Source: JAAETI01 sp964195945
GTDB lineage: Bacteria > Actinomycetota > Acidimicrobiia > Spongiisociales > UBA5794
Length of the DNA stretch: 16,934 bases
Assembly: GCA_964195945.1 (NCBI GenBank)
Contig: CAXMRC010000038.1
Coordinates: 1-16,934, forward strand
Direction of reading: 5' to 3'
In this document: in pieces, positions 8,746 through 15,423 of the stretch
Numbering within the stretch: position 1 is the first letter of the stretch
Layout of the letters: the number at the start of each line of letters is the position of its first letter
Notes under the pieces: model-generated
Told to the model about the DNA's origin: nothing
The model's database searches: none
The model's input: the letters and a program-made list of their open reading frames with translations, nothing else
Program-made: the position numbers and the translations under genes

Positions 8746-9533
8746 CAGCACCCCTCGAACACCGGGGCACGCTTCTGCAGAAAGGCAGCAACCCCTTCGG
8801 CGTAGTCGCTTGATTGGCCTGCCGCGCGCTGCAAATCGCGTTCCAGGTCAAGTTGATCATCTAGCGAATTGCTGCCGGACGCATTGAGAGCCAGCTTGGT
8901 CTTGGCAAATCCGGCGGTGGGTCCGAAAGCAAGGCCTTGTGCAACGTCTGTTGCCACCTCGAGCAGCCGATCATCGTCAACCGCTTCCCAGATGAGTCCC
9001 CACTTAGCCGCTTGGTCTGCCCCGAGGGGCTCGCCAAGCATGGCCAAACCCATGGCTCTGGCAACACCGACTTTCCGGGGAAGGAAGTAAGTGCCTCCGG
9101 AGTCTGGGATCAGCCCGATCTTGGCGAACGACTGAACGAACTTTGCCGATCGGGCCGCATAGACCAGGTCGCCGGCCAGAGCCAGGTTGGCGCCGGCGCC
9201 GGCAGCCACTCCGTTTACCGCGACCACCACCGGTTTTGGCATCGACCGCATGGCCCGTACCGCAGGGTTGTAGCGATTCTCGAGCGACTCACCCAGGTCA
9301 GGGGCCGCTCCCCCAGGAGCGACAGACCGATCGTTGAGATCCTGCCCTGCACAGAATCCTCTCCCCGCCCCGGTGATCAGCACTGTACGCACCGAGTCGT
9401 TCGCCGCGGAGTCGTGCAGAACTTCGTTGAATGCGTTGAGCATCTCGGTTGTGAACGCATTGAGTCGGTGGGGCCGGTTGAGCGTGATCGACCGAAGCCC
9501 CGCGGCGTCTGCGACGAGGATCGAGTCTGTCAT
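8745..9533 (-). CDS. paaG: 1,2-epoxyphenylacetyl-CoA isomerase (crotonase family)
   Basis: This 262-residue crotonase-fold enzyme has the length of E. coli PaaG. It isomerises the phenylacetyl-CoA ring epoxide to oxepin-CoA and can shift double bonds later in the pathway. The oxyanion-hole segments are G-F-C-A-G-Q-D-L-N-D-R (59-69) and V-N-G-V-A-A-G-A-G-A-N-L-A (107-118). The PaaG-type catalytic aspartate is D144 in L-I-P-D-S-G-G-T-Y-F-L-P-R; true enoyl-CoA hydratases carry glutamates here. That favours PaaG over PaaF. The ATG overlaps the regulator's stop by 4 nt (ATGA), so it is the first enzyme gene translated after paaR. Confidence 0.93.
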   Translation of the reverse strand: MTDSILVADAAGLRSITLNRPHRLNAFTTEMLNAFNEVLHDSAANDSVRTVLITGAGRGFCAGQDLNDRSVAPGGAAPDLGESLENRYNPAVRAMRSMPKPVVVAVNGVAAGAGANLALAGDLVYAARSAKFVQSFAKIGLIPDSGGTYFLPRKVGVARAMGLAMLGEPLGADQAAKWGLIWEAVDDDRLLEVATDVAQGLAFGPTAGFAKTKLALNASGSNSLDDQLDLERDLQRAAGQSSDYAEGVAAFLQKRAPVFEGC

Positions 9534-10153
9534 GACGATCCCCCGCTAATCCCGTTCTCGATAAAGGACCACATCTCGGCAGCCGTTTCGTCTGCACTGC
9601 GCTCACCAGATGGCCGATACCACCGGATGAGGGCGTTGAGGACAGACAGAATGAAGATCGCGGTTATCCCGGGATCGATGTCGGGTGCAATTGAGCCCTC
9701 ATCGATTCCGTCTTGGATGGTCTGGCGATACGCGGCTTCGTAGGCGTCGCGCATTTCGACAATCTTGAGCCGGTCGCCGGTTGGCAGAAATCGTGATTCG
9801 AACAGAAAGGTGCGGGCCTCGTCGATGTGGCCGACCACAACACGAACGTGACCGTACACAAGGTCGCGCAGCCGATCGACTGCCGAACCGTCAGTTTCGT
9901 TAGCCGCGGCGACCACCTCGTTGAAAAACTCGGCGCCACGGCCTATTACCTCGACCAAAAGCTCGTTCTTGCCACGAACATGGGAGTAGACGGAGGAGCC
10001 GAGCATTCCCAGCTCTTCACCGAGATCACGCATCGAGGTGCCATGGAAGCCGCGCTTGGCAAAGAGCCGACTGGCCGCGGCAACAACGTCCTCACGAGTC
10101 CGGGCCACACCCAAACCAGCACTTGTGGACGCGTTCGCGTCGATCGAACCCAA
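9530..10153 (-). CDS. paaR: TetR-family repressor, PaaR-like
   Basis: This 207-residue regulator has a TetR N-terminal helix-turn-helix at about 19-66: T-R-E-D-V-V-A-A-A-S-R-L-F-A-K-R-G-F-H-G-T-S-M-R-D-L, then S-S-V-Y-S-H-V-R-G-K-N-E-L-L. It is followed by an all-helical ligand domain. It heads the paa operon and overlaps paaG by 4 nt. A perfect palindrome sits directly upstream, so autorepression of the whole operon is expected. PaaR of Thermus thermophilus, a TetR protein, is known to release DNA on binding phenylacetyl-CoA; the same effector is inferred here. The chosen start is TTG 10153 because GAGGGAG lies 6 nt upstream. A GTG about 15 codons further in would still keep the whole helix-turn-helix. 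The symbol rests on context plus operator match. Confidence 0.85.
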   Translation of the reverse strand: MGSIDANASTSAGLGVARTREDVVAAASRLFAKRGFHGTSMRDLGEELGMLGSSVYSHVRGKNELLVEVIGRGAEFFNEVVAAANETDGSAVDRLRDLVYGHVRVVVGHIDEARTFLFESRFLPTGDRLKIVEMRDAYEAAYRQTIQDGIDEGSIAPDIDPGITAIFILSVLNALIRWYRPSGERSADETAAEMWSFIENGISGGSS

Positions 10154-10159
10154 GTTGAT

Positions 10160-10166
10160 CTCCCTC
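10160..10166 (-). promoter_or_regulatory. Ribosome-binding site for the TTG start of the TetR regulator
   Basis: GAGGGAG on the minus strand stands 6 nt before TTG 10153. It is the strongest reason to accept the rare TTG codon rather than an internal GTG. Confidence 0.65.
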
Positions 10167-10173
10167 TTCCGAA

Positions 10174-10195
10174 CGAACGAACGATCGTTCGTTCG
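10174..10195. promoter_or_regulatory. Perfect 22-bp palindromic operator, PaaR-type
   Basis: The half-site CGAACGAACGA is mirrored exactly about the centre at 10184/10185. The inner 14 bp, CGAACGATCGTTCG (10178-10191), fit the pattern CNAACGNNCGTTNG that I recall for Thermus PaaR. The palindrome starts about 8 bp downstream of the -10 element of the paa promoter, so bound repressor would block initiation or early elongation. One further GAAC unit on the left side (10170-10173) breaks the symmetry. Confidence 0.88.
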
Positions 10196-10203
10196 GTGCC
10201 GGG

Positions 10204-10233
10204 AGCGTACTGACTCGCTTAGCGCCCTGTCAA
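10204..10233 (-). promoter_or_regulatory. Sigma-70-type promoter of the paa operon
   Basis: Reading the minus strand, a consensus -35 TTGACA (plus 10228-10233) is followed after 18 bp by TACGCT (plus 10204-10209) as the -10. Initiation would fall near 10197, giving a leader of about 45 nt. The palindromic operator covers the start of the transcript. No other strong promoter is apparent in the minus-strand operon. Confidence 0.72.
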
Positions 10234-10267
10234 CGAATGATTTACTTTTACGTCAGCGGCAACCACG

Positions 10268-10495
10268 GTGGGAACGAAGCCCAATCGGCCTCCAACCATT
10301 GCCACTGCCAGCCCTGCGTGCCTTCTCCACATCGTGACTCGGGAGGCTCTTGTCGAACACATCTGGGGTATCGACTGGGGTGATTCCAAGAGCCTCGACC
10401 AGCATGTCCGCCGCTTGCGCCGCCGTTTCGAGCAGGTCGAGGATGCCCCAGAGATCACAACAATTCGCGGCGTCGGTTACCGTCTGGGACCATGA
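10268..10495 (+). pseudogene. Truncated OmpR-type winged-helix DNA-binding domain (likely pseudogene remnant)
   Basis: From about 10335 the frame encodes the C-terminal two thirds of a response-regulator winged helix: V-T-R-E-A-L-V-E-H-I-W-G, then S-L-D-Q-H-V-R-R-L-R-R-R-F-E, ending I-T-T-I-R-G-V-G-Y-R-L-G-P. No receiver domain is present. The first part of the effector domain is not in this frame. In the neighbouring frame, about 10284-10325 reads S-P-I-G-L-Q-P-L-P-L-P-A-L-R-A-F, which resembles the missing beta-strand/helix-1 region. This suggests a small frameshifting deletion near 10325. The nominal GTG at 10268 has no ribosome-binding site. The 3' end overlaps the HEAT gene start as ATGA. 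It could instead be a functional small DNA-binding protein or carry a sequencing error. Confidence 0.6.
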
Positions 10496-11091
10496 ACGAA
10501 ACCGAACCCGTCGCGGACAGAGCCGTGCTCGCACAGCTACTCAACGACCCTGCGCCGTTCCTGGTTGGCGGGGACCCTGCCGACCGCAGGATTGCGGTAG
10601 CAGCAAGTCTGCGCCACCCCAGCCTCTTCGATCGGCTGGCCGACATGTTGATCACGGATGCAGACGCGATCGTACGCCGTGAATGCGCAGAGGTGCTGGG
10701 GCTAAGCGGCCGCGGTGACCCTGAGCTGCTGCGACGGGCGCTGCAAGACGATGTGCCAGAAGTCCGCGAGGCGGCGGCAACGGCACTTGGCGAGGTGGCC
10801 GATTCGGGTTCCGTCGAGATCCTTATCGAGCATGCAACCAATGACGACGAGGACAAGCTCGTACGAGAGGCGGCCGTCGCCGCCCTCGGGGCAATCGGAG
10901 ACGATCGGGCCGTGCCTGCCCTGCTAGCTCTCATCGAAAGCGGGCCGCCACAGCTAAGACGCCGCAGTGTCCCCGCACTATCGGTATTCGACGGCGACCG
11001 CGTAGAAACGGCCTTGCGTCAAGCGGCGAAAGATCGGAACCCGATGGTCAGGGAAGCGGCTGAAATGGTCGTTGGCCGAACCGCCGATTGA
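10492..11091 (+). CDS. HEAT-repeat (PBS-lyase-like) protein
   Basis: This 199-residue soluble protein is built from about six helical repeats of roughly 30 residues, beginning near residues 28, 58, 87, 119, 152 and 182. Repeated cores such as V-R-R-E-C-A-E-V-L-G, V-R-E-A-A-A-T-A-L-G and V-R-E-A-A-V-A-A-L-G are plain. Such solenoids serve as protein-binding scaffolds, so the sequence alone does not give a biochemical role. No signal peptide or membrane segment is seen. The ATG overlaps the winged-helix remnant's stop by 4 nt, so it was presumably the downstream partner of a regulator, and now may depend on readthrough from a broken gene. It ends 6 bp from the convergent DUF4328 gene. Confidence 0.88.
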   Translation: MNETEPVADRAVLAQLLNDPAPFLVGGDPADRRIAVAASLRHPSLFDRLADMLITDADAIVRRECAEVLGLSGRGDPELLRRALQDDVPEVREAAATALGEVADSGSVEILIEHATNDDEDKLVREAAVAALGAIGDDRAVPALLALIESGPPQLRRRSVPALSVFDGDRVETALRQAAKDRNPMVREAAEMVVGRTAD

Positions 11092-11097
11092 CATATG

Positions 11098-11904
11098 TCA
11101 GTCAACGAGTGGCACACCGACGATTCGAGACAGAGCTTCCTGGCGCGCCGTAACCGCCCGAACAAAGCGAACCGCGGTAAACGCCGCCGCTATTGAGACA
11201 ATCGACGCAACAAGGTCGACCCCTACGAACGCAGCCAACTCAACAGGATCTTCGCTATCCCCCCCGGTGAATAGGCCGACCTGATTGACCAGCGACATGA
11301 TGACAAACATCGCCCACCACGAAATCACCGGCTCCATATTCGAATCGCGATGGGCCGTTACCTGGCCGGGCTCGGGTCGACTTTGTGTCCAGATCTCCGC
11401 ACCGATCCCATACGGAATGACGAGACCGGCGATGGGGATGAACCAAGAACCGATCGCCCAGCCGGTCCCCCGCCTACGGCGGCGGCCGAGCGCGGAGAGG
11501 TTGGAGTACGCCCTCCAAAACCAGATCACGAACACTATCGACAACACGATGTAACCAAGGCCAACGATGCCAATCGCGGCAAAATACTGGTCCTCGGCAA
11601 GCAAGACGTCGTCAAACAGAATCGAGCGGCCGGCGGCAAGATCAAGCAGAGCGGTCCGGTACGCCAACCCGGCAACCAAACTGACAGCGGTGCCGAATAC
11701 GAACAAACCGAACAGCAATTGCGCAAAGAGGGCGACAGACTGCAACTGACGGAACGACCCTTCGGGAGCATCGGAGACCGTCGGTAGCGCTGGCACGGGC
11801 ACATCGGAACGGTCGCCGCCTGGATCATTCCCACAGTACGGGCAGACCTCGAGGAACCGGTTGACGGTCTGGCTACAGCTCTGACAGGGAACGAATTGGG
11901 CCAT
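11098..11904 (-). CDS. Zinc-ribbon DUF4328 membrane protein
   Basis: This 268-residue protein has an N-terminal zinc ribbon (C7, C10, C21, C24). A short Pro/Asp-rich linker follows, then about five hydrophobic segments near 53-80, 109-131, 149-168, 191-210 and 221-245. The central block W-F-W-R-A-Y-S-N-L-S-A-L-G-R-R and G-W-A-I-G-S-W-F-I-P-I-A is the DUF4328 signature. The family has no established biochemical function; the ribbon suggests a protein or nucleic-acid contact on the cytoplasmic side. It starts 2 bp after the moaE stop, so the two are co-transcribed. Nothing else links it to molybdenum cofactor synthesis. Confidence 0.85.
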   Translation of the reverse strand: MAQFVPCQSCSQTVNRFLEVCPYCGNDPGGDRSDVPVPALPTVSDAPEGSFRQLQSVALFAQLLFGLFVFGTAVSLVAGLAYRTALLDLAAGRSILFDDVLLAEDQYFAAIGIVGLGYIVLSIVFVIWFWRAYSNLSALGRRRRRGTGWAIGSWFIPIAGLVIPYGIGAEIWTQSRPEPGQVTAHRDSNMEPVISWWAMFVIMSLVNQVGLFTGGDSEDPVELAAFVGVDLVASIVSIAAAFTAVRFVRAVTARQEALSRIVGVPLVD

Positions 11905-11906
11905 TG

Positions 11907-12368
11907 TCAGTGCTGGTGCTCCAGGTCCTCACGGACCCACTCGGCTCCACCAGGCCAGTGTTCTTTCTTCCAGATTGGCACCCGAGCCTTCAGCTCATCG
12001 ATGACATACCTGGCAGCAATGAACGCCTCTTCGCGGTGACCGGAGCCCACCGCGACCGCAACGCTGGATTCGCCCACCTTCAGTGAGCCGACCCGGTGAA
12101 CTGCGGCAACTCTTTCGAGAGACCATTTCTGGCGGGCTTCGTCGACGATCTCCTGGATCTTCTGCTCGACAACGTCGTCGTACGCCTCATACTCCAAATG
12201 GGTGACCCCTTCTTTGCCTGCAGAGTGGTCACGTACGGTTCCGAGGAACAAAGCAACGGCTCCGCACTGCGGTGCGGTCACGAATTCAATCAATCCCGAG
12301 GCATCGATCGGCTCCGGTCCGACGACCACCAAATCGGTGGCGCGCTCTGGTTGTTTGTGTGAGGTCAT
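11907..12368 (-). CDS. moaE: Molybdopterin synthase catalytic subunit
   Basis: This 153-residue protein is the large subunit of molybdopterin synthase. With thiocarboxylated MoaD it inserts the dithiolene sulfurs into cyclic pyranopterin monophosphate in the cytoplasm. Visible family blocks are G-A-V-A-L-F-L-G-T-V-R-D-H (36-48), L-E-Y-E-A-Y (58-63), V-G-S-G-H-R-E-E-A-F (107-116) and L-K-A-R-V-P-I-W-K-K-E (126-136). K127 and K134 match the spacing of the two active-site lysines of E. coli MoaE (K119, K126). GGAG lies 8 nt upstream of ATG 12368. No moaD is in the window, so the small subunit must be encoded elsewhere. Its start lies only 12 bp from the divergent protease gene. Confidence 0.95.
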   Translation of the reverse strand: MTSHKQPERATDLVVVGPEPIDASGLIEFVTAPQCGAVALFLGTVRDHSAGKEGVTHLEYEAYDDVVEQKIQEIVDEARQKWSLERVAAVHRVGSLKVGESSVAVAVGSGHREEAFIAARYVIDELKARVPIWKKEHWPGGAEWVREDLEHQH

Positions 12369-12373
12369 ACAAT
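12368..12373 (+). promoter_or_regulatory. -10 element for a probably leaderless htrA-like transcript
   Basis: TACAAT at 12368-12373 lies 7 nt before the GTG start at 12381, so transcription would start at or beside the start codon. There is no Shine-Dalgarno upstream of that GTG. No good -35 is seen. The hexamer overlaps the first base of the divergent moaE start codon. Confidence 0.5.
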
Positions 12374-12380
12374 CATCTCC

Positions 12381-13700
12381 GTGGACAACAATAACCCTGA
12401 CTCGTTGGATGCCTTCCGCCCGCCGGCTGATGGCGGTGGCTCACCGGAGTTTGACCCCGCCGCGGGCACGGCGCGACCAGCGGCCCCGATGCCAACGCCT
12501 GCTCCGGCACCGAGCCGTCCACCCCTCGCTCCTGCGCTGTTTCCATACGCTACAAATGAGATCGAGCCCGCTCTCGTCGAACCGGATCGTGTTGCGACAC
12601 CGCGCCGCGCATGGCTGAGCCCCGTGCTGGGCGGACTCATCGGTGCCGCGCTGTTGGCCGGCGTGTTGTGGGCAGGGGGCGTCTTTGATGACAACCAACC
12701 GCTACAACAGGATGCAACCGCTACCGGGCAGCCGGCCGCGGTCCGTGAGGTAGTCACAGCAGGCGAGCAAGCGAGCGCAACCGCTGTTGCTCGAAAGGTT
12801 GTCCCGTCGATTGTGACAGTCGATGTTGGAACCAATAGTGGCGACTCTTTTCGGCCCTTTGCATCAGGATCAGGCGTCGTTCTCAGCGACGATGGCCTGA
12901 TAATCACAAACCATCACGTGATCGAAGACGCGGAACGTGTGCAGGTGATCTTTGGTGACGGTCGGATCTACGAGGCCGAAATAGTCGGCTCGGATCGCCG
13001 CACCGATCTCGCCGTACTCCGCATCAACGCCATCGGTTTGATCCCCATCGAAATCGGATCGACAGAATCGGCCGAGATCGGCGAGGTCGCCATCGCAGTT
13101 GGAAGCCCGCTTGGTCTCGATGGAGGCCCGTCGCTGACGGTCGGTGTCGTTTCCGCATTCGGGAGACAGGTGCAAACAGGCCCTAATGCTTCGGATATTC
13201 TTTTTGACATGCTGCAGACCGATGCACCTATCACCGAAGGGTCAAGTGGCGGTGCTCTCGTCGACAGCGAAGGCCGACTACTCGGGATCACATCGGCGAT
13301 CGGCATCAGCAGTGCCGGCGCCGAAGGCATTGGTTTTGCCATACCGGTCGAGCTCGTGACACGCATCACCGACGAGATAATCGAAACCGGGCAAGTTGAG
13401 CACGCCTTCCTCGGCATAGAACTCGACATCGCGTTCGAAGAAACCCGTGACGGAGCCTTGATCCCGGCCGGTGTGTTGGTGAACAGATTTGCGATAGAGC
13501 AATCAGCCGCGGCACAAGCGGGTGTAGCACAGGGCGACCTCATCGTCGCATACAACGGGAACACCGTTTCCACTGAAGACGACTTGATCAGCGGATTACG
13601 TCGGTTGCGGGTCGGTGAAGTAGTTACGCTTTCGATTGTTCGCGGGTCGGAGCGAATCGAGATCGATGTTGTTCTCGGAGCTCGGCCCGACGACGTGTGA
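12381..13700 (+). CDS. Membrane-anchored HtrA/DegP-like serine protease with PDZ domain
   Basis: This 439-residue S1C protease has a Pro/Ala-rich cytoplasmic N-terminus (about 1-75). One membrane segment follows at about 82-102. The trypsin-like domain (about 132-335) and a single C-terminal PDZ domain (about 340-435) face outside. The triad is H179 in T-N-H-H-V, D209 in R-T-D-L-A-V-L and S289 in E-G-S-S-G-G-A-L; the residue before the nucleophile is Ser rather than the usual Asn. The layout matches actinobacterial HtrA/PepD-type proteases that handle misfolded exported proteins. The GTG start has no ribosome-binding site but follows a -10 element, so leaderless translation is likely. The zincin_2-type gene begins 13 bp downstream. 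Confidence 0.92.
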   Translation: MDNNNPDSLDAFRPPADGGGSPEFDPAAGTARPAAPMPTPAPAPSRPPLAPALFPYATNEIEPALVEPDRVATPRRAWLSPVLGGLIGAALLAGVLWAGGVFDDNQPLQQDATATGQPAAVREVVTAGEQASATAVARKVVPSIVTVDVGTNSGDSFRPFASGSGVVLSDDGLIITNHHVIEDAERVQVIFGDGRIYEAEIVGSDRRTDLAVLRINAIGLIPIEIGSTESAEIGEVAIAVGSPLGLDGGPSLTVGVVSAFGRQVQTGPNASDILFDMLQTDAPITEGSSGGALVDSEGRLLGITSAIGISSAGAEGIGFAIPVELVTRITDEIIETGQVEHAFLGIELDIAFEETRDGALIPAGVLVNRFAIEQSAAAQAGVAQGDLIVAYNGNTVSTEDDLISGLRRLRVGEVVTLSIVRGSERIEIDVVLGARPDDV

Positions 13701-13701
13701 T

Positions 13702-13708
13702 GAGGAGG
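13702..13708 (+). promoter_or_regulatory. Ribosome-binding site deciding the zincin_2 gene start
   Basis: GAGGAGG lies 5 nt before GTG 13714. This near-perfect site favours GTG 13714 over the earlier in-frame start at 13636, which would overlap the protease gene by 65 bp. Confidence 0.8.
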
Positions 13709-13713
13709 TCAGT

Positions 13714-14817
13714 GTGAGCGACAACCTGTTCGACCGCCTATTCGAACTTCTCAGCAGCCCGGGACCGGTCAATTGGAAACTCGGGAAAGAGATCACTCAA
13801 TCTCTCGCCGGTGCTGTTGAGCCCATTGAGCCAAAGATTGCTGAGGAATACCAGGAACTGACCCTGGCTGCACAGCTCCGCCTTGCCGATCGACTCAGCC
13901 TCGATGTGTCAACAACTCAGACGATCCACCCCGTCGACAGACACGCCTGGGCAGAACACAACGAGCAGAGTTTTCGATATCTCATCGAGCCTCTCGCCGA
14001 CAAGTTCTCCCAAGGCCAGGGTGCTTCGGCGATGGGGGGACCATTCCTTGCTCCGATGGCTCCAGCAATCCTCGGAATCCAGGCTGGCACGATGATCGGA
14101 TTCATGAGTCACCGAGTTCTAGGACAGTTCGACACGGGTCTCCCCGCTCTCGACCACGACAATCTGTACCTGGTTGTACCCAACGTTGAGGGCTTCGCCA
14201 GGGATCACAACATCGAATCGCACCAGATCAGAATGTGGGCCGTACTGCGCGAAGTGACCAACCACGCCATCTTGAATGTGGATTGGGTGCGCGGATTCTT
14301 CATCGATGCTGTTTCGGCGTTCTACGAAACTATCGAATTCGATCCCTCAGGGCTCATGGAGATGCTTGGTGGGTTGCAGGACCCAAGCAGCCTTGCCGAT
14401 CCAGCCGCGCTCGAAGGTCTCGTCGATGAGCCGGGTGGCCTCGCCAAACTGCTCGGCAGTTCCCACGATGCCGAGGCCCTGGAGCCTATCCAGGCGTTTA
14501 TTGCGTTCATGGAAGGCTTTGGTGACTACGCCGTCAGAACCGCAGCTGCCGACTTGATGCCGCAGCTCAGCGAGATCGAATCGGCAGTGCGCCTCCGCCG
14601 CGGTGAACCAAACGAGGCCGAGCAATTCCTGCAACAGCTCCTTGGGCTCCGCGTCGACCGCCATCGCGGCACCGAGGCTGGCCAATTCTGTGAAGAGATC
14701 GCACGGCGCTGGGGCGCCGAGACGTTGCAACGTCTCTGGGAGGAGCCTGAGAAGCTTCCTCGACTCGGAGAGCTCGCCGATCCTGTGGGATGGGCGGCAA
14801 GAGTGTTGCTGGACTGA
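13714..14817 (+). CDS. Zincin_2/DUF2342 family protein with degenerate metal-binding motif
   Basis: This 367-residue protein is recognised as DUF2342 (predicted zinc hydrolase) by V-N-W-K-L-G-K-E near 19-26, G-T-M-I-G-F-M-S-H-R-V-L-G-Q-F-D near 125-140, Y-L-V-V-P-N-V near 152-158, and the C-terminal stretch L-L-G-L-R-V to L-W-E-E-P-E-K-L-P ... L-A-D-P-V-G-W-A-A-R-V. Where most members have H-E-V-x-H, this one has R179-E-V-T-N183, so both zinc-binding histidines are replaced. The later block M-E-G-F-G-D-Y (266-272) also lacks the histidine I expect from E-G-H-A. It may be a catalytically dead or re-purposed member. It follows the HtrA-like gene by 13 bp, probably in one transcript. The family is actinobacterial in my experience. 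Confidence 0.85.
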   Translation: MSDNLFDRLFELLSSPGPVNWKLGKEITQSLAGAVEPIEPKIAEEYQELTLAAQLRLADRLSLDVSTTQTIHPVDRHAWAEHNEQSFRYLIEPLADKFSQGQGASAMGGPFLAPMAPAILGIQAGTMIGFMSHRVLGQFDTGLPALDHDNLYLVVPNVEGFARDHNIESHQIRMWAVLREVTNHAILNVDWVRGFFIDAVSAFYETIEFDPSGLMEMLGGLQDPSSLADPAALEGLVDEPGGLAKLLGSSHDAEALEPIQAFIAFMEGFGDYAVRTAAADLMPQLSEIESAVRLRRGEPNEAEQFLQQLLGLRVDRHRGTEAGQFCEEIARRWGAETLQRLWEEPEKLPRLGELADPVGWAARVLLD

Positions 14818-14880
14818 CATCGTCACTGACGCCGCACAACCGGACTATGTTTCCGCCCACCGTGACCGAAAGGACCCGAA

Positions 14881-15333
14881 ATGACAATTGGTAGCGCCGC
14901 GTCGTCGTTCGAGCTGTTCGACCAGGATAGAAACCCCGTCTCCCTCGACTCCCTCAAGGGATCAAAATCCCTGATCGTCTTCATCCCGTTCCCGTTCACC
15001 GGCAACTGTGACAACGAGACCTGCGCCATTCGCGACCACCTCAGCAAGCTGAATGAGATGGATGCGAAAGTGGTGATCATCACCGTACACGCCATCCCGG
15101 TCGCTAAAAAGTGGGCTGACGAGAACGGTTTCACCTTCCCCGTGCTCTCTGACTACTGGCCGCACGGCGAGGTTGCCAAGGCGTACGGAGCCTTCAACGA
15201 GACTGTTGGCGCCGCCAATCGGTACACGTTTGTTCTCGACGCCGACGGCATCATCCGCGACGTCATCAACACCGAATCCCTCAAGATCACTCGCGAGTTC
15301 GACACCTATACCGAGGCTTTGGCCAAGCTATAG
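14881..15333 (+). CDS. Peroxiredoxin, PrxQ/AhpE type
   Basis: This 150-residue AhpC/TSA-fold thiol peroxidase should reduce hydrogen peroxide and organic hydroperoxides in the cytoplasm. The peroxidatic cysteine is C43 in P-F-P-F-T-G-N-C, and a second cysteine, C48, lies five residues later in E-T-C-A-I-R-D, the spacing used by atypical 2-Cys PrxQ/Bcp enzymes. The T-G-x-C form resembles AhpE-like proteins. The fold is complete, with F-P-V-L-S-D near 85-96, R-Y-T-F-V-L-D-A-D-G-I-I near 113-124 and a closing helix. GAAAGGA precedes ATG 14881 by several bases. It lies 63 bp after the zincin_2 gene and is closed by a strong terminator. Confidence 0.92.
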   Translation: MTIGSAASSFELFDQDRNPVSLDSLKGSKSLIVFIPFPFTGNCDNETCAIRDHLSKLNEMDAKVVIITVHAIPVAKKWADENGFTFPVLSDYWPHGEVAKAYGAFNETVGAANRYTFVLDADGIIRDVINTESLKITREFDTYTEALAKL

Positions 15334-15358
15334 AGCAGTACTTGGGTAGGAAGATCAC

Positions 15359-15390
15359 ACAAGGGCAGCGGAAACGGGCTGCCCTTGTTT
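15359..15390 (+). terminator. Rho-independent terminator after the peroxiredoxin gene
   Basis: A perfect 11-bp stem (ACAAGGGCAGC at 15359-15369 with GCTGCCCTTGT at 15378-15388) closes an 8-nt loop and runs into TTTATT. It lies 26 bp past the peroxiredoxin stop and separates it from the acyl-CoA dehydrogenase. Confidence 0.88.
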
Positions 15391-15423
15391 ATTGTGACCG
15401 CCCAGCGACAACGGGAGTAACCC

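Noticed and set aside
10170..10195. GAAC/GTTC repeats as a simple microsatellite
   Set aside because: The exact dyad symmetry, placement just past a -10 element and adjacency to a TetR gene fit an operator better.
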